Source: Lycorma delicatula
Taxonomy: Eukaryota; Arthropoda; Insecta; Hemiptera; Fulgoridae
Length of the DNA: 64,000 nucleotides
Reading direction: 5' to 3'
Assembly: GCF_047948215.1 (NCBI RefSeq)
Contig: NC_134455.1
Span: forward strand, 161,616,575-161,680,574
Shown here: piece after piece, positions 45,506-57,800 of the stretch
Layout of the letters: every line of letters begins with the position of its first letter
Position numbering within the stretch: the first letter of the stretch is position 1
The notes under the pieces: model-generated
The model's input: the letters and a program-made list of their open reading frames with translations, nothing else
Database searches by the model: none
What the model was told of the DNA's origin: nothing
Program-made: the position numbers and the translations under genes

Positions 45506-46896
45506 AATATTAATGAAGATAAAGAACTACTCAGTAAATCGGAGTAGGTATTTAACCAAGTGTGTAGATATTTCTTAGAAAGCATATTTTAAACTTATGT
45601 GAAGAATTACAAATATTATACAATATAAACTTCAATTTATCTAGAAGCAAAAGTAAAATTTAATGAATTAAAAAAAAAAGGTTACATTTTTTCGTCTTTA
45701 AAGTAATGGTTTTCGTTATTTTAATTACAGAGTTACCTAATTATGGAACAACACTGTATACTATTACATAGGATTACTACTACAGAGAATTCAGGTTATA
45801 TTGTTTAAATCCCTTGCCGGCAATTTAGAAGTTTATCTACTACGGTCTACATGCTGTATACCTTAAGTTAAGCGTACATCTTGGAATAGGAAACCTACTC
45901 TGTAAACATTTTATCAAAAAAATATCAAAATTCTCAAGCCAAGCCATTTGAAGTTGGGATGCATTGTTTACTGCATGAAAATAACACAAACCATTACATT
46001 ATTAGAATATAGAAAGAAATTATACATGCTATAAAAAGAAATATTCACGTACAAATGAGTGGGTGTAAGCAGCTTAAATACCCAGATATGTAATCAGCAA
46101 AGTGCCATCCCAAGGCACATTAAATAAAAAAAAATCAGAAAACGACTACAATTAACATCCAGCATTTTAAGTGTAACAATAAAACTGGCACGGCCAACTT
46201 AAATCACACAAAAATTTGAAAGAAAAAAGAAAAACATCGAATATGTTTTGGGTGTCTTTATCTACAATTAATTTCAACGGCAATGTTTTAAATGCAGAAC
46301 TACAAAAGAAGTATTAAAGTTAAGATGTTATTGAGAGTTGGACTGGTGAGTAATCGTGAAATTGCCGCGCCTTGTTGAAAACCAACAAAAAATCTTTAAA
46401 ACAAACTGTAAACAATCCATGATAAAGCAGGCTGTTTCCAACATTTATTACGAAATGATAAATGTATAAGTTATCAGGTTTAACCGATATTCTGTACCTA
46501 TGACGTAGATGATTTATAATATATTTGAGTATTTCTATAATATTTATTTTACTATTTTAGTATTAATAGTTATAGTATTTATTTTAGTATTTCCATAATA
46601 TTTATTTTTATAGTATTGAATCTTTTTTGACTGATTAGCCTTCAGATTTTGTTTGTTGTTTCGTTACGGAAACTTAATATTAGAAAGTTAAAAACGCTTA
46701 TCTATGACTAGGCGCCAAAATTATCGAAAACTGTTCTCTGCATTTTTTGTCACACATGGGCTATTCTTATTTCATAAGAAAACATTTTTCTGATCATTTT
46801 GTAGTCATTTTAAGTTCAGTTTTCACTGCGATAATACCGTTCAGTACATAAACGTTTTGTACACAGTAGAAATACAGGACGAGTGGAAAAAGGAGA

Positions 46897-47985
46897 ATGT
46901 GTTCATTCCTTGTTGCAGAAAATTTACGTGTTATTACTTACGCAAAGGTGGATGGAAATCGAGCTAAAGACAGAATATTTAATATAGCAGAGACCTGCAT
47001 TCGTGTATGGCGAAAGAAAGAAAAAGGAATTTCTCATAGCAAACAAAAACAAGAGAGCAATTCTACGGAAAAATGTGAAGTATCCTGAAATAGAGGAAAA
47101 ACTTGCATCACATATATGGATTGTATGTCACTTTGGATACGCGGCTTCTACAAAAATGTAACAGATGAAAGCCACGGAATTAAATATCGTTAGGGATGAA
47201 TTTAAAACTAGTCTTAAGTTTTTCTATTCGAAGCAGGACGACCGATAGCAAATCGGCTATCAGAAGCATACGAAGATAAACTGTGAACGTTTCAACGATA
47301 TGACGAAAAAGAACAATTATTTCTTAGATCGAACTGAGACGCCGGTGACTTTCGAAATGCCATCATCGATAACAACTGAAAATATAGGTCCAAAGATAAT
47401 TCAATACGAAAAGCCGGTAACGAAAAAAAATTGCTCGGTGAGGCTGACAATACTTTCGGACGGGGTAAAATTACACCCGTATCTAATTTTTAAAATAAAA
47501 CATCTATCGAAAAGTAAAAAAAATTCATTCAATATTGTCGTACGAAAACATTAAAAGTGATGGATGAATAACGACTTAGTAGTGGGCTGGGTTAAATGCC
47601 TCAGGGAGCGCCGTTCCAGCGTTTTATTACCTTCCATATTTGTAACGGACATTTTTAGGAGGTCAGACGACCAATGATGTAAAGCGAAGACTGATTGCTG
47701 GAAAGTGTGATAGGGTTATTATCCCTGCTGGAATAACATCTATTCTTCAGCCTCTTAATATCTGAGTAAACCGACAATTTAAAACCGCAAACTGAATGGC
47801 CAACCCGACTCATGAGACTACATCATCTGGTAAAATTAAGAACTGACTACGACACAGATTTGTGAGTGGATTATCTCGGCTTGATCAGAAGTACAAGATG
47901 ATATGATTAAAAAAATAATTCAAGAAATATTGTATTTCGAACGATTTTGATGAAAGTGAGGATGATTATTTGAGGTTATCCTAAT
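46897..47985 (+). pseudogene. Pogo/Tigger-like transposase (CENP-B-like), decayed
   Basis: The segments follow the order of the family. N-terminal helix-turn-helix: ENLRVITYAKVDGNRAKDR and IRVWRKKEKG (46,920-47,030). Second DNA-binding part, in another frame: NKRAILRKNVKYPEIEEKLA to STKM (about 47,050-47,160). DDE domain: TETPVTFEMPSSITTENIGP, VTKKNCSVRLTILSDGVKLH and PYLIFKIKHLSK (47,333-47,513), VMDE..., VKRRLIAGKCDRVIIPAGIT and SILQPLNI (about 47,680-47,763), and an acidic C-terminal SNDFDESEDDYLR (about 47,936-47,975). Where relatives have M-D-E-T-P with the first catalytic Asp, this copy reads R-T-E-T-P, so the Asp is lost. Frameshifts at about 47,040, 47,290, 47,560 and 47,650 and several stops inactivate it. 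Its terminal repeats were not recognised. A SINE lies just downstream. Confidence 0.85.
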
Positions 47986-48002
47986 TAATGCAATTATCCG
48001 AA

Positions 48003-48170
48003 AATGCCGGCCTTCGTGGAGCAAGTGGTAGCGTCTCGGTCTTTCATCCGAAGGTTCCGGTTTCAAATCCCGTTCAGGCATGGCATATTCACCCAAGCTA
48101 CAAATCATTCATCTCATCCTCTGAAGCAATACCTAACGGTGGTCCCGGAGGGTAAAAAAAAAAAAAATTA
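48003..48170 (+). repeat. tRNA-derived SINE, nearly complete, with A-rich end
   Basis: Head GCCGGCCTTCGTGGAGCAAG and the A-box region TGGTAGCGTCTCGG, then the B box GGTTTCAAATCCC (48,060-48,072), a body with CACCCAAGCTACAAATCATT, and a tail TACCTAACGGTGGTCCCGGA followed by a run of A. The head is the same type as that at 60.6 kb, but the tail is different. It is not a functional tRNA: the cloverleaf is incomplete and the transcript would run on into the body. The frame on the minus strand (47,920-48,108) is an artefact. Confidence 0.8.
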
Positions 48171-50999
48171 TTCGAAGTTAATTGCAATTCTACAGATGAC
48201 GGAAACTTGAGCCGACCATTGATGACAATAATATAGGTAAATAACTACTACTATATTTCTATACTTTTGATTAATTGCTTACAGTAAAGGCTGATTTACT
48301 AAAATTATGCGAATAACAAATATTGTTATATACTTCAATCTTCTACGTTGATTTAGTTAATAAATTGCAAAAAGTAACAATATTTAAATTTTCTAAATGT
48401 GGGTGTGCATGGTATAAAGTCGTAAGACAACATTGATAAAGTATAGCGTAGTTTCCAGACAATAGACAATTTTTAATGATATTTATTTAATACACTACTG
48501 CAATTATTAAACAGGTTAAAAACTAAATAATAATGATTTTAGAAATTGTGCTGACTTTGGCAACAGTGCTCTCTTGAATAGTGATACCATTTTAATTTTA
48601 ATAACAAGAGAATATTAAATATAGATCAGAATCTGGCTTGAGATTCTCATTATTATGCTATAAAAAATATTCTTCAGATTATTATACGTGTACAAGATGG
48701 AAGCCTTTAAAGGCCAAAGAAAATAGTAGTTTTTGACATGGTTTACCCTAGAACGTTAAAAATTATGGAGGTTGATAGAGTTAAAGACGATGAATTTTTA
48801 ATGTATTTGACAAGAAATAAATTAGGGATTAAATCTTATAAAAGAAAAATTACTTGTGGGCTACATATTATGGATCTAGGTTTAACTTAGTTGCTTATAA
48901 ACAAAATATGAATTAAACCTTTTTTACGTACGATTACACAAAATAATTACATTGAGAAGAAACTACGCCACCATCACACGATTAAAAGGTTTAAAATATA
49001 AAATCAGGTAAATCAACCGAGCAAAAAATAAACGTAAATTGTTACAACAAAATATATCTAATATAAAAAGTTAAGTTATTATTCTTATTTATCACTAAAT
49101 ATACATTTTTGTTTTTAATATTTTTGAATTTATTGAACATTATTCTCTTTAAGAAGTAAAAAAAAAAAAGTAGAAGAGAACGAATAAGATTTGGTTCCAC
49201 CCCATTATTTTTTCTACATATCTGATTCACTCATCTGAAGAATATTCTTTTTTTTATAGCATCAACAATGAAGAAAGCAAGGGAGGAAATGCGCGTTCTT
49301 CTTATATTATAACCAATCGTCGTAAGTCGCGTAGCGAAACTCTTTGTCATCCATTTTACACACCATTAATATGAGATATATGAAAGTAATAAAGATAAAA
49401 AGTATAAATTGATGACAAAAATTTGATCATAAATCTTCCATTCATTCGTTTCTTCAAGTATTATTTACTCTACTATCTCGAATTGTTGGATTTACTGATA
49501 ATTTACAACTTCATGTTTTTACAGCGATAACAAAATAATTTTAATTCTAAAAAAAAACTCGATTATGAAAAAAGAAAGCTTGTTTGGAATGAAAATAACA
49601 CAGAAAACCTTTCTTGAATTATAATAAATGTAAAACCAATTTTTTAACTTTTTATGGTTTTTTAATGGAGCTTACAACCTATGCCTTCGATTTTTATTTA
49701 GCGATAACTTACTGATTTTAACTTTATTATTAAAATGTGTACCTAAATTCACTTCATTCGTCATTAACACCAAGAAAACATAAAACAAAATTGTAAAATT
49801 AAAATCATAGTTGAATTAAAAAACAAAAACTCTTGGTACTAATTGAAAGAGGTTCAGATGATGTCGCATAGAAGATGAAACAAGACTGATATAATTTTTG
49901 TTCGATGTATAGAAAAAGATGGATGGGTTAACAAATCTGTTTGTGCGTTGTAATACACGTTGTAACACTATAATTTCAAAACTGCTGCAAATATATTTAT
50001 GAATAACGTACGTAGAACTACTCTTTATGTTTTAATCCGGCTGGTGTGATTGAATATCTAAACATTTGAAAAGAATAAAAAAACTAAAAACGAGTTAGAC
50101 TAAATATGATGAGCAGGTCTTTGATTTTTTTAGTGTAACTGAATTACTTAAATATTTATTAAACAACACTATCTTTTTATTTTTAAGGTTTTATTTATTT
50201 TTTAATAACTAACTGTTTAATTTAGAGAAGTAAAAAATTACTGGCGTAATACCAGTTCAAATGTTTAGAACTTGAAATAAGCAAACTTTTGAAGAATTAA
50301 AATTCAGAAAACTCTATGTTTAAACACTTTGTAAAAAGTATCTGATATAAAACGTAACTAATGTAAAAGGTATCTAGCATCTTTTTCTATACGTATCTTT
50401 TTTCTACGTAGGCTTTTTTATATGTATCAAGTCGAGTAGAACAAGGCTACCAAATTTAAACGTTTAAGTATACTAAGAAGTATCCTTTCCTATGTCCAGA
50501 TAAAGATTAGGACGTAAAAATGATGGCTTTTAAATTTATTTTGTTTAATGTTATTCTCCACTGCCAGTGAGATAACTAATTTATATTTTAAATAAATCAA
50601 GTTTTTTATGATCCTTATCATATCTTATGACTGTAAATACATAATATTTTTATAAATAACTCTAATCAAACTTTTATTCATTTATATCAATATCTGTAGA
50701 TATAATTTAAACTGTTTTAATCGCATTATAAATTATCTGAAAAATTAGGTAACAGTGAATAAAATAAGTTTATAGAACGATTATAAATTTGCAGTTACTT
50801 GATAAATTCATTTACAAACGAAAAGATTCAGATGTTATGTAAACGAAGTATTTAAATTACGGTAAGAAAGTTTGTGTGATATTGACGTAAATGATTCTAC
50901 TACTAAATGTATTAATAACAGTATACAATTCCTCCTTTTGTAAACACATATATTATTATGTCACTCAGTAGCGTATAAATGGAGCACTTAAATCGAAAA

Positions 51000-51222
51000 A
51001 GAAATCACGGATGGCGAGTGATTACGTAGATGTATTTTGTACGGTTATGTTCTGTAGTTGACGGCTGGTTGGTTTGAAACGGGGTGTGGTCGGTTGGTTG
51101 TAGTTCAATGCGGATGAGCATGATGAGTGTTCAGCTATTGCGCCATTATCAAGCGATCCATCACACAGCCTCAGGGACCAGTCCAACAAATGTCTCCATT
51201 TCTTCAAACTTCTTCTATTCAT
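51000..51222 (-). other. Candidate host exon or old repeat: block of balanced composition
   Basis: This block stands out from its AT-rich flanks. On the minus strand an open frame of 66 codons (51,222-51,022) encodes a Ser/Thr/Asn/Gln-rich chain that includes LLDWSLRLCDGSLDNGAIAE and NQPTTPRFKPTSRQL. No domain is recognised. No convincing acceptor or donor was found. It may be a terminal exon, an untranslated exon, or a degraded repeat. Confidence 0.2.
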
Positions 51223-51596
51223 TTCTGTTATTTTTTTCTTTATTCATTCCCTTGAGTGCTATAATAATTTTTCACTGTTAAAAAGAAAGCATATTTCCTA
51301 AAGATATATCGGAGCCGTCATTTCCAGAGACATTCTATACGGTAAAAAAAGCAATCGAAAATTTTTTAATAAACTCAAATTAAAATCGGGTTATGGATTA
51401 AATAAGTAGTCACGTAAAATGATTTCAGAATTGTTTGGATAATAATCAAAGTAATCTATTACTCGTTTAAAATTGACACAATTCTTGGCTTCGGTTATAA
51501 AAAAAGGGAGTTTATTAATACAAAAGAAAAAAATAATTCTTAATTATTCAGAAGAAGTTCATTGAATTTTAAACTCTCAGTGTTTAGGTATTTGTG

Positions 51597-51624
51597 AAAA
51601 CTACCTGTAATGACAGGTAGTTTT
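51597..51624. repeat. Hairpin, 12-bp perfect arms, 4-base loop, followed by T-run
   Basis: AAAACTACCTGT (51,597-51,608) and its exact reverse complement (51,613-51,624) flank AATG, and further T residues follow. It has the shape of a bacterial intrinsic terminator, but the context is eukaryotic and no gene precedes it. Confidence 0.8.
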
Positions 51625-53896
51625 TTCTTCTTCATTAAGAAGTACGTATCTTCATTCATTTTAACCTGTCTTCGAGAAGTGTTGGTTTGATATTAATATG
51701 AGAGTTTTGCCGCACCATCACTTCTGCTCGTGCACATTGAATCTCTTTACTAAAGTTTGGTAACAAAGAAGCATTTATTGATTTATTAAGTTGAAAAGAT
51801 AAGGGAAAAACTGTAGAAAAATGTTGGTAGTCTTAGGATAAAAATCAAATCTGATTAAGGGAAATAATTTTATTTTGCGCCTAAAACTGCCGCTGTTCAT
51901 TCAGCTGACAGAAGAGGAGGTTATATTGTTTGCTTGGCTAAAGATAGGGTGAGGAAATAATTTTAGAAGTTCTTTTCTCGATTCCGTTAATTTAAATTGT
52001 CACTGAAGTTGATGGTCTCCAATCGAATTAAGTAAAAATTCAAATAATGAATTATTGATCGGCAGAGGGATATGATTAAGACTTTAAATGAATAATGTGG
52101 GCATTAAAAAAGGCTACAAATCTAGGTATTTTAGGTGAAATACATATTGGAGACGAAATCAGAAAGATGATATTGTTGCACACAGTGTCAAAAATATCCT
52201 AAGAATGTTTCATATATTCTCATAGGTGATCCAAAAATCTTACAAAGGGATAAATAGCGGACTTCGGCACTCTACAACGATTCTAATTACGAGAATCTGT
52301 GATTAATTTTTGTAAAATTCTGTTTAGAAACAAGAGGATATTGGTAATTATTAGAATGGAAAATATGCAGAGATTGATTAAAATCCTAGATATTAAGATA
52401 TGTTTGTTAGATACAAAGTAAAAATGTTACATACGTACTAAATCCCACTTTTCCGAGATAAAATATAAAGGCAAAAAAAAAAAAATGAAATTGCTTTTGT
52501 AAAGTTGTTATCCATACAAGTGAACGAAATTGTTCATTCTCCAGAAGAAAATATACTATTTCTGAAAACTCAGTTTAATAATTTTTTGAAGAAGGTTCGT
52601 TTCCAGTGTTTCATTCCGCAACCGCTATTACACATTTACACATCACTTGTTAGATAGTCAGTCACTTACTACTAACTTTTTTTAAAGAGCATATAACAAA
52701 ATCTTACTGACATCACTAATATCGCACGGAGTTGTAAGTAAAACAAAAGTCTACCACTTCTTTGAGATTTTCTACTTCATCTTTCATCAAACACTATTAC
52801 AATCGCTTTTAATTTAATGTTTTTTTTATTTCCAAATAAAATAATAGGTTCTTCGCATTAACATTGTTATTCAATTAAGAAAGATCTAAATTAAACATAA
52901 ATACGAGTTAATTAAAAAAAAAATTAAAAATTAAAAAAAAAAATAATTAAAAAAAATATACGTCTACGTAAAACTCAAATTCTTATTGTTCACCCGCTTT
53001 TGTACAATAAATCCTGTTCACTTAAAGAATATATTTCTATTTAATCATTCACCTCGTTTTTCTGAAACAATTCAGCAAATTCAATTTTTCCTAATAGTAC
53101 TATGAAGTTAGTTCAATTTTATTTTAATGATCAATTAAAACGAACTGAGGAACAAACGGTGGATCAGTTTTTCTTCACACCCTTAAACAATAATTTCGTT
53201 AATCGATAAAGTATAAACAGAAGAGTTGTGACTCAGTATCAAGTTTTATTTAGTTAAATGGTTTTGATGGGTAAAGAGCGTTACTACCTTTGAAAACGTC
53301 CCCCATCACTACCTAACCGTTTAGAGAAGTTGTACAACTCAATCTGTATAATTTAAGCCTTCACTTTGACTTACACGTTCTCAGCTTTACTACCGAAAAC
53401 ACCCAAAATAGATTTATTCAAAGTTCGACACAGAATATCAAAGTGTTTTACATTATATATTTCTACCCTTTAATGGAATGTTAAATTAAAGTTAAAACAG
53501 CTTTGTAGTTCTTTCCGCTTTCTCTATTAGTTAATTCAGAAGTAAATCATAAACATGTATATAAAAACGTCTGCAGATAAGGTACTAAAATTTTGTTCAA
53601 CAAGCTATGCACACTTTAATTAATTAATTTATGATAATAGGTATTCTATGCTATTTAATATCGAAAATATTTTATAAATTAAATAAGTACAAATATATAT
53701 TTATATATTTTAATTTATAAACGATTAAGAAATTGAGCAATCATTTATTTAAATCTTTGAATGAATCATATGGAAAATGTGTATTGAATCTTTTCTGTCA
53801 TTAACGTTTAAAAAATGTGGTGTAATATTGAATAATTATTGGGAATACTATTTCATTTAATAATAAGTAACTCTACCATTTTTTTAAACTTTAATA

Positions 53897-54872
53897 CCAG
53901 GTGGCTGAAAAAGAACTTCATGATGACTTAAAATTATATTTACTTTATTGCATTTAGAATTAATTACAAAAATATGTGTTTTATTACATGAAAGTACAGT
54001 CTAATATTTTTTCTTTTAATTTAACTCAATATTACCATCCTTTACAGTCCTACAGACATAGGCCTTCAAATTTTCAACTGCAGAAACACAAAGTTCTCTA
54101 ATATGCCCGTTATAGTCTGCTCGTCTAAAAAAAAATACTTCAAAAATTGGTTCGTGAATGAAACCACACCGGACATCCACTTTAAGACAGATGCGGACGA
54201 ATTTCACCGTTTCGTGTAGATTCTCTGAGCCCCTTTCTCGAAAATTTGGTGATTTACGACTGCATGAAAAGAGTAGTTGTTTCTTTAGAAGTAAAATGCG
54301 CTGCAGCCAGAAATGAAGTCTAATATATTTTTTACAAATTGAACTCTTTGTGGCTTATCAATAGGTTTAATTTCATGGAGTAGCTGCAGTTTTTTAAGCA
54401 CGAAGTTTCAATCGGTTGAGGATATCACATACAGTGCTTCTAGGGACTTTAGTTGACGACTAACACTACGATCTGAAAGTTTGGAAAGACAGTCGAATTA
54501 TTTCTGTGTTTTCGGCATTTTTTGCAGGCTTACCTGGCGATTCTGCTTTAAAGAGAACGCTTCCGGTTTCCAAAGTGTTATACTTTTGTCACTCGGCGAA
54601 TTTCTACAACAGACCCCATTTATTTGTACGAAAATCACATTTTGTTTCTGTGAACCAATACCGCATTACACTTTCTCTTGCAACGACGCCTTGGTACTGA
54701 AGCCCGGGCTCGTAACAGCTTGGACGTGAAACAGTTCAACGCAGTTGCTATCTGATGAAAATTGTGATACTAAAACTGAATTGTCGTTTCAAGATCTCAA
54801 AAAACACTATTTAGTGCTGAAAAATAAAAATACATTCGATCTTGAAACGCGGAGTTATTTTCGGACACCGAG
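53897..54872 (-). mobile_element. Third mariner-like family copy, about 976 bp, internally deleted
   Basis: The ends form a divergent inverted pair: GGTGGCTGAAAAAGAACTT near 53,900 against GGTGTCCGAAAATAACTCC read inward from 54,868. TA sits outside each end (53,895-53,896 and 54,873-54,874). Inside, on the minus strand, are transposase segments of the DUF4817-type family. The sequence differs from the mariners at 13.6-18.9 kb and 39.4-40.6 kb. End positions are good to a few bases only, because the TIRs have diverged. Confidence 0.75.
54010..54760 (-). pseudogene. Mariner-like transposase remnant lacking its catalytic centre
   Basis: Minus-strand order: ETGSVLFKAESPGKP (DNA-binding region, about 54,565-54,520), TKVPRSTVCDILNRLKLRA, LLHEIKPIDKPQRVQFVKNI then LDFISG (about 54,395-54,315), a degraded FSDE block, KFVRICLKVDVRCGFIHEPI, EQTITGI, then RELCVSAVENLKAYVCRTVK and DGNIEL at the stop (54,016). 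The last words match the family C-terminus (VCRxTxGxHIE). Between the TITG block and that C-terminus there is no QQDG or SPDLxxCDFF block, so the part with the second and third catalytic residues has been deleted. Frameshifts are also present. Non-functional. Confidence 0.8.
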
Positions 54873-54874
54873 TA

Positions 54875-57800
54875 TGTGTAAATGCTTCTAACGATTAGGT
54901 TGCCACATAATGACAGATGACTCTACACCAAATTTCATGTTTAGATCGGTGTTATGATAAACGAGTAAGAAACTGGTCTGTGAGTAGATTCTACATTGAA
55001 ATCCTGATGTAGAATTAACTAAGATAAAAGCATAACTTTTCATTTTCGTTATCACTGAATCTCATTTTAATGATGGCTTTTGCCTAAAAGTACTCTCTCT
55101 CTTTGTCGCACACGCACGAATACACACATACTCTTGGAAAAACTCTTTAACATTAGATACTTATCTCATCTAATGAATTTATACCCGCTAAGAAACGCAG
55201 TACTGCACTTTCCAAAGTACTTGGTTTCTAAGCCTGTTGCCTAAAGAGCCCAAATATGTTCAGACAGAGACCAAACGATTTTGTCCATATCATTCTGGTG
55301 AAGGCTTTTTAATCCGACGTATAAACTAATTTAAGGTAGCAATTGTTTTTTGTAGTTTTAAGATACTGTTTAATTTTTGACAAGCTTTCTTCAATCCGAA
55401 ACACCTTTAGTTGGCAAGAGAAATAACTGATACTACGTTCCGGATGATAGTTGCTTTGACACAACAGCAGGTGTCTAACAGCAAGGTATTTACCGCAAAC
55501 GCCTATAAAAGTCAGAGAGTAGGAGAAAGCTTATATAAAAATTGTATTCTTTCTCTAACACTTCCTCTATTCACAAAAAAAAGGTAATTTAAATAATAAA
55601 GAAGAGAAAAGTACTGTAGTACTAACTAGATAGCTGGACACCGTCAAGCAGGGAACTGGGCAGTAATAAATATTTTATGACATGGACACAACATAAAAAA
55701 ATTACTTTTGTCTCGATTATTTCCTTTTTTAGAATTAAATAATAGAGAAACTTTTTTGATAATTAATATTTTTGTATAACTTCCATACTTTTTAGTATAG
55801 TTTTAAGGGTCGAGTTATGAATTGGAGGGATAGTCAGTTGATCTGGCTTACCGATTAATTGTAATCGAGTTCAAAAAGCATTTCGAATTGCACAAAATCT
55901 TGCTGGCTGATTGCATATTTATCTTCCAGCTCGACACAAAGCCATTAGATTTTTACAATGGGTTGTGCAGCAACTACGCTGTACATTTGAAAGGTTGTTA
56001 AATTTTCTAAATCTTTAATCATATAAGCAAAATATATTTTTAAAATGTTTTTTTATGTTTCATGCAGCTAATAATTTCTTTTATTTAAGATTACAACTTA
56101 TTATTTTTAGATTAAGATGTTACTATATTTTTCGAATGAAAAACTTTATGGTTATTACTATCAAAGAATAGTAACATACTTATTTATGTTTTTAAATTTC
56201 TAAATCAATATCAAGAAATCAATATATTTATTTTTTGTTTTTATATATGATAAACGGTTTAGAAATATATAATTGTACTTAATTATATACAATAATATTA
56301 TGTATGTACACAAAAGAAATTAAATATATGTTTAATATAGAAGACGACGAGTTTTGGATCGCCTAACTTTTATCGTTATTGTTATCAAGAGCCAATGATT
56401 ATATTTTGGTTAATTTTTCTAAACGTGTTTGTAATCGGCAAACAGTATTATAAAATATCTTCGTATGCTTAAATAAATTACGTAATCGTCACGTTACTTG
56501 AGTCGAAAAGAAGAGAAATAGATAATGCTAATAAGTTACAGTTTTTTTTTCAGACTCTAAATAATTACATAAACATTTCTGTTAATGTATAAAAATTTAA
56601 TGGGTATAACATTATAAAAGTTGAATTTATTTTAATTAATTGAATGGCAATGATTGAATAATTCTTCCAACAGCTTTTTAACTCCACTGAAATAAATACT
56701 AATTGCATCACTAGTGTAAATTAAAAACCGGTTAATGTTGTCCATTTATGCCTTCAGCAATCACATGGAAATGTAATTTCCACTAGAAGAGTAGAGAATT
56801 GAATATAACGTTCCTGGGTAACCCGTCACAGATTCGGTACAAAATTGCTTAGAATGGTAGTACCCAGGAAATTTGTTCATTTCCTCCTGTCCATCGCAAC
56901 GCAACGACTAACGAACCAAGAAGGCCGTACAAGCAATCAATACATAGTTAAAATTCAAACATTTCGTATGGTTTAAGTATAAATGATTATATTTCTTCGA
57001 AGATAAAATCTATCCATAAATTTTAAATGTAGTCATAAATTTTAATTTGATAATGTTTTCATAAATAAATTTATTTAACCATTACGACATTTTTAAAAGC
57101 TATATCTCCTGTAATTTTACAGGGAAAGCATCAATAAAATCATTCCATTACTATTAATCTAACCATAAATTCGTATCTTATGTACTGTAAATGCTTAACT
57201 TTATTTTAAATTTCAAAAACGAAAAAATATATTCGTACTATGTTTGTCAGTATTATGTTACGAATGTCAGTCTATGGGCATCAAAATTAAATAAAGTATT
57301 GACAACTATTTGTATGATTTATTTTAAATCAATGGATCTGTTACTCGGAAGATAGGAAGAAAAGAAAAAAAAACAAAAACAATCTCATCATTAAAGAGCT
57401 ATGGCAATATGTTAAAAAAAGGGTATTTCTCGTAAAATACTGTATAAACTAAATCTGATGCGCTGTATAATAAAATTTTAGTACAGGTGTATTATTGACA
57501 ATATACTGAAAAGGTCTACCAAAATAAAATTCGTTGAACAGCGTATATCAAAGGGGCGCCGAACTCCATAACATTGCTGTCGGATACTTTGCTGAAGAAG
57601 ATTACTAGAAAATTAGTCGATAATTAGCTGCAAAAGAACTCTGGAAACAAAAGTGTTGCATGCTTTGAAAGCGAATCGTTTAGATTATCGCTTTAAAATA
57701 AATGAGTAAAGATTGAAATAACTGGTAAAGTTTTCTCTATAGTTTATATAAATATTTATATATATATATATATATGTTTTATTTTTTATTGGTTACTTAT

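Larger units (their letters stand above)
43670..46890. other. AT-rich intergenic DNA with local duplications and hairpins
   Basis: No coding homology; the frame at 43,737-43,931 is unsupported. Contains a local duplication and palindrome (44,449-44,506), two short-loop hairpins (45,370 and 45,468) and ATTATT low complexity around 45,418-45,450. A block at about 45,000-45,190 is of more balanced composition but is not recognisable. Confidence 0.5.
48175..53895. other. AT-rich intergenic DNA, no gene recognised
   Basis: Contains a hairpin at 51,597-51,624 and a block of more balanced composition at 51,000-51,220 described separately. No coding homology; short frames such as 49,042-49,230 are unsupported. 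A/T homopolymer patches are common (for example 52,910-52,960). Confidence 0.5.

Noticed and set aside
51597..51624. Hairpin with T-run resembling a bacterial intrinsic terminator
   Set aside because: The surrounding sequence is clearly eukaryotic with no upstream gene; similar hairpins occur throughout without T-runs.
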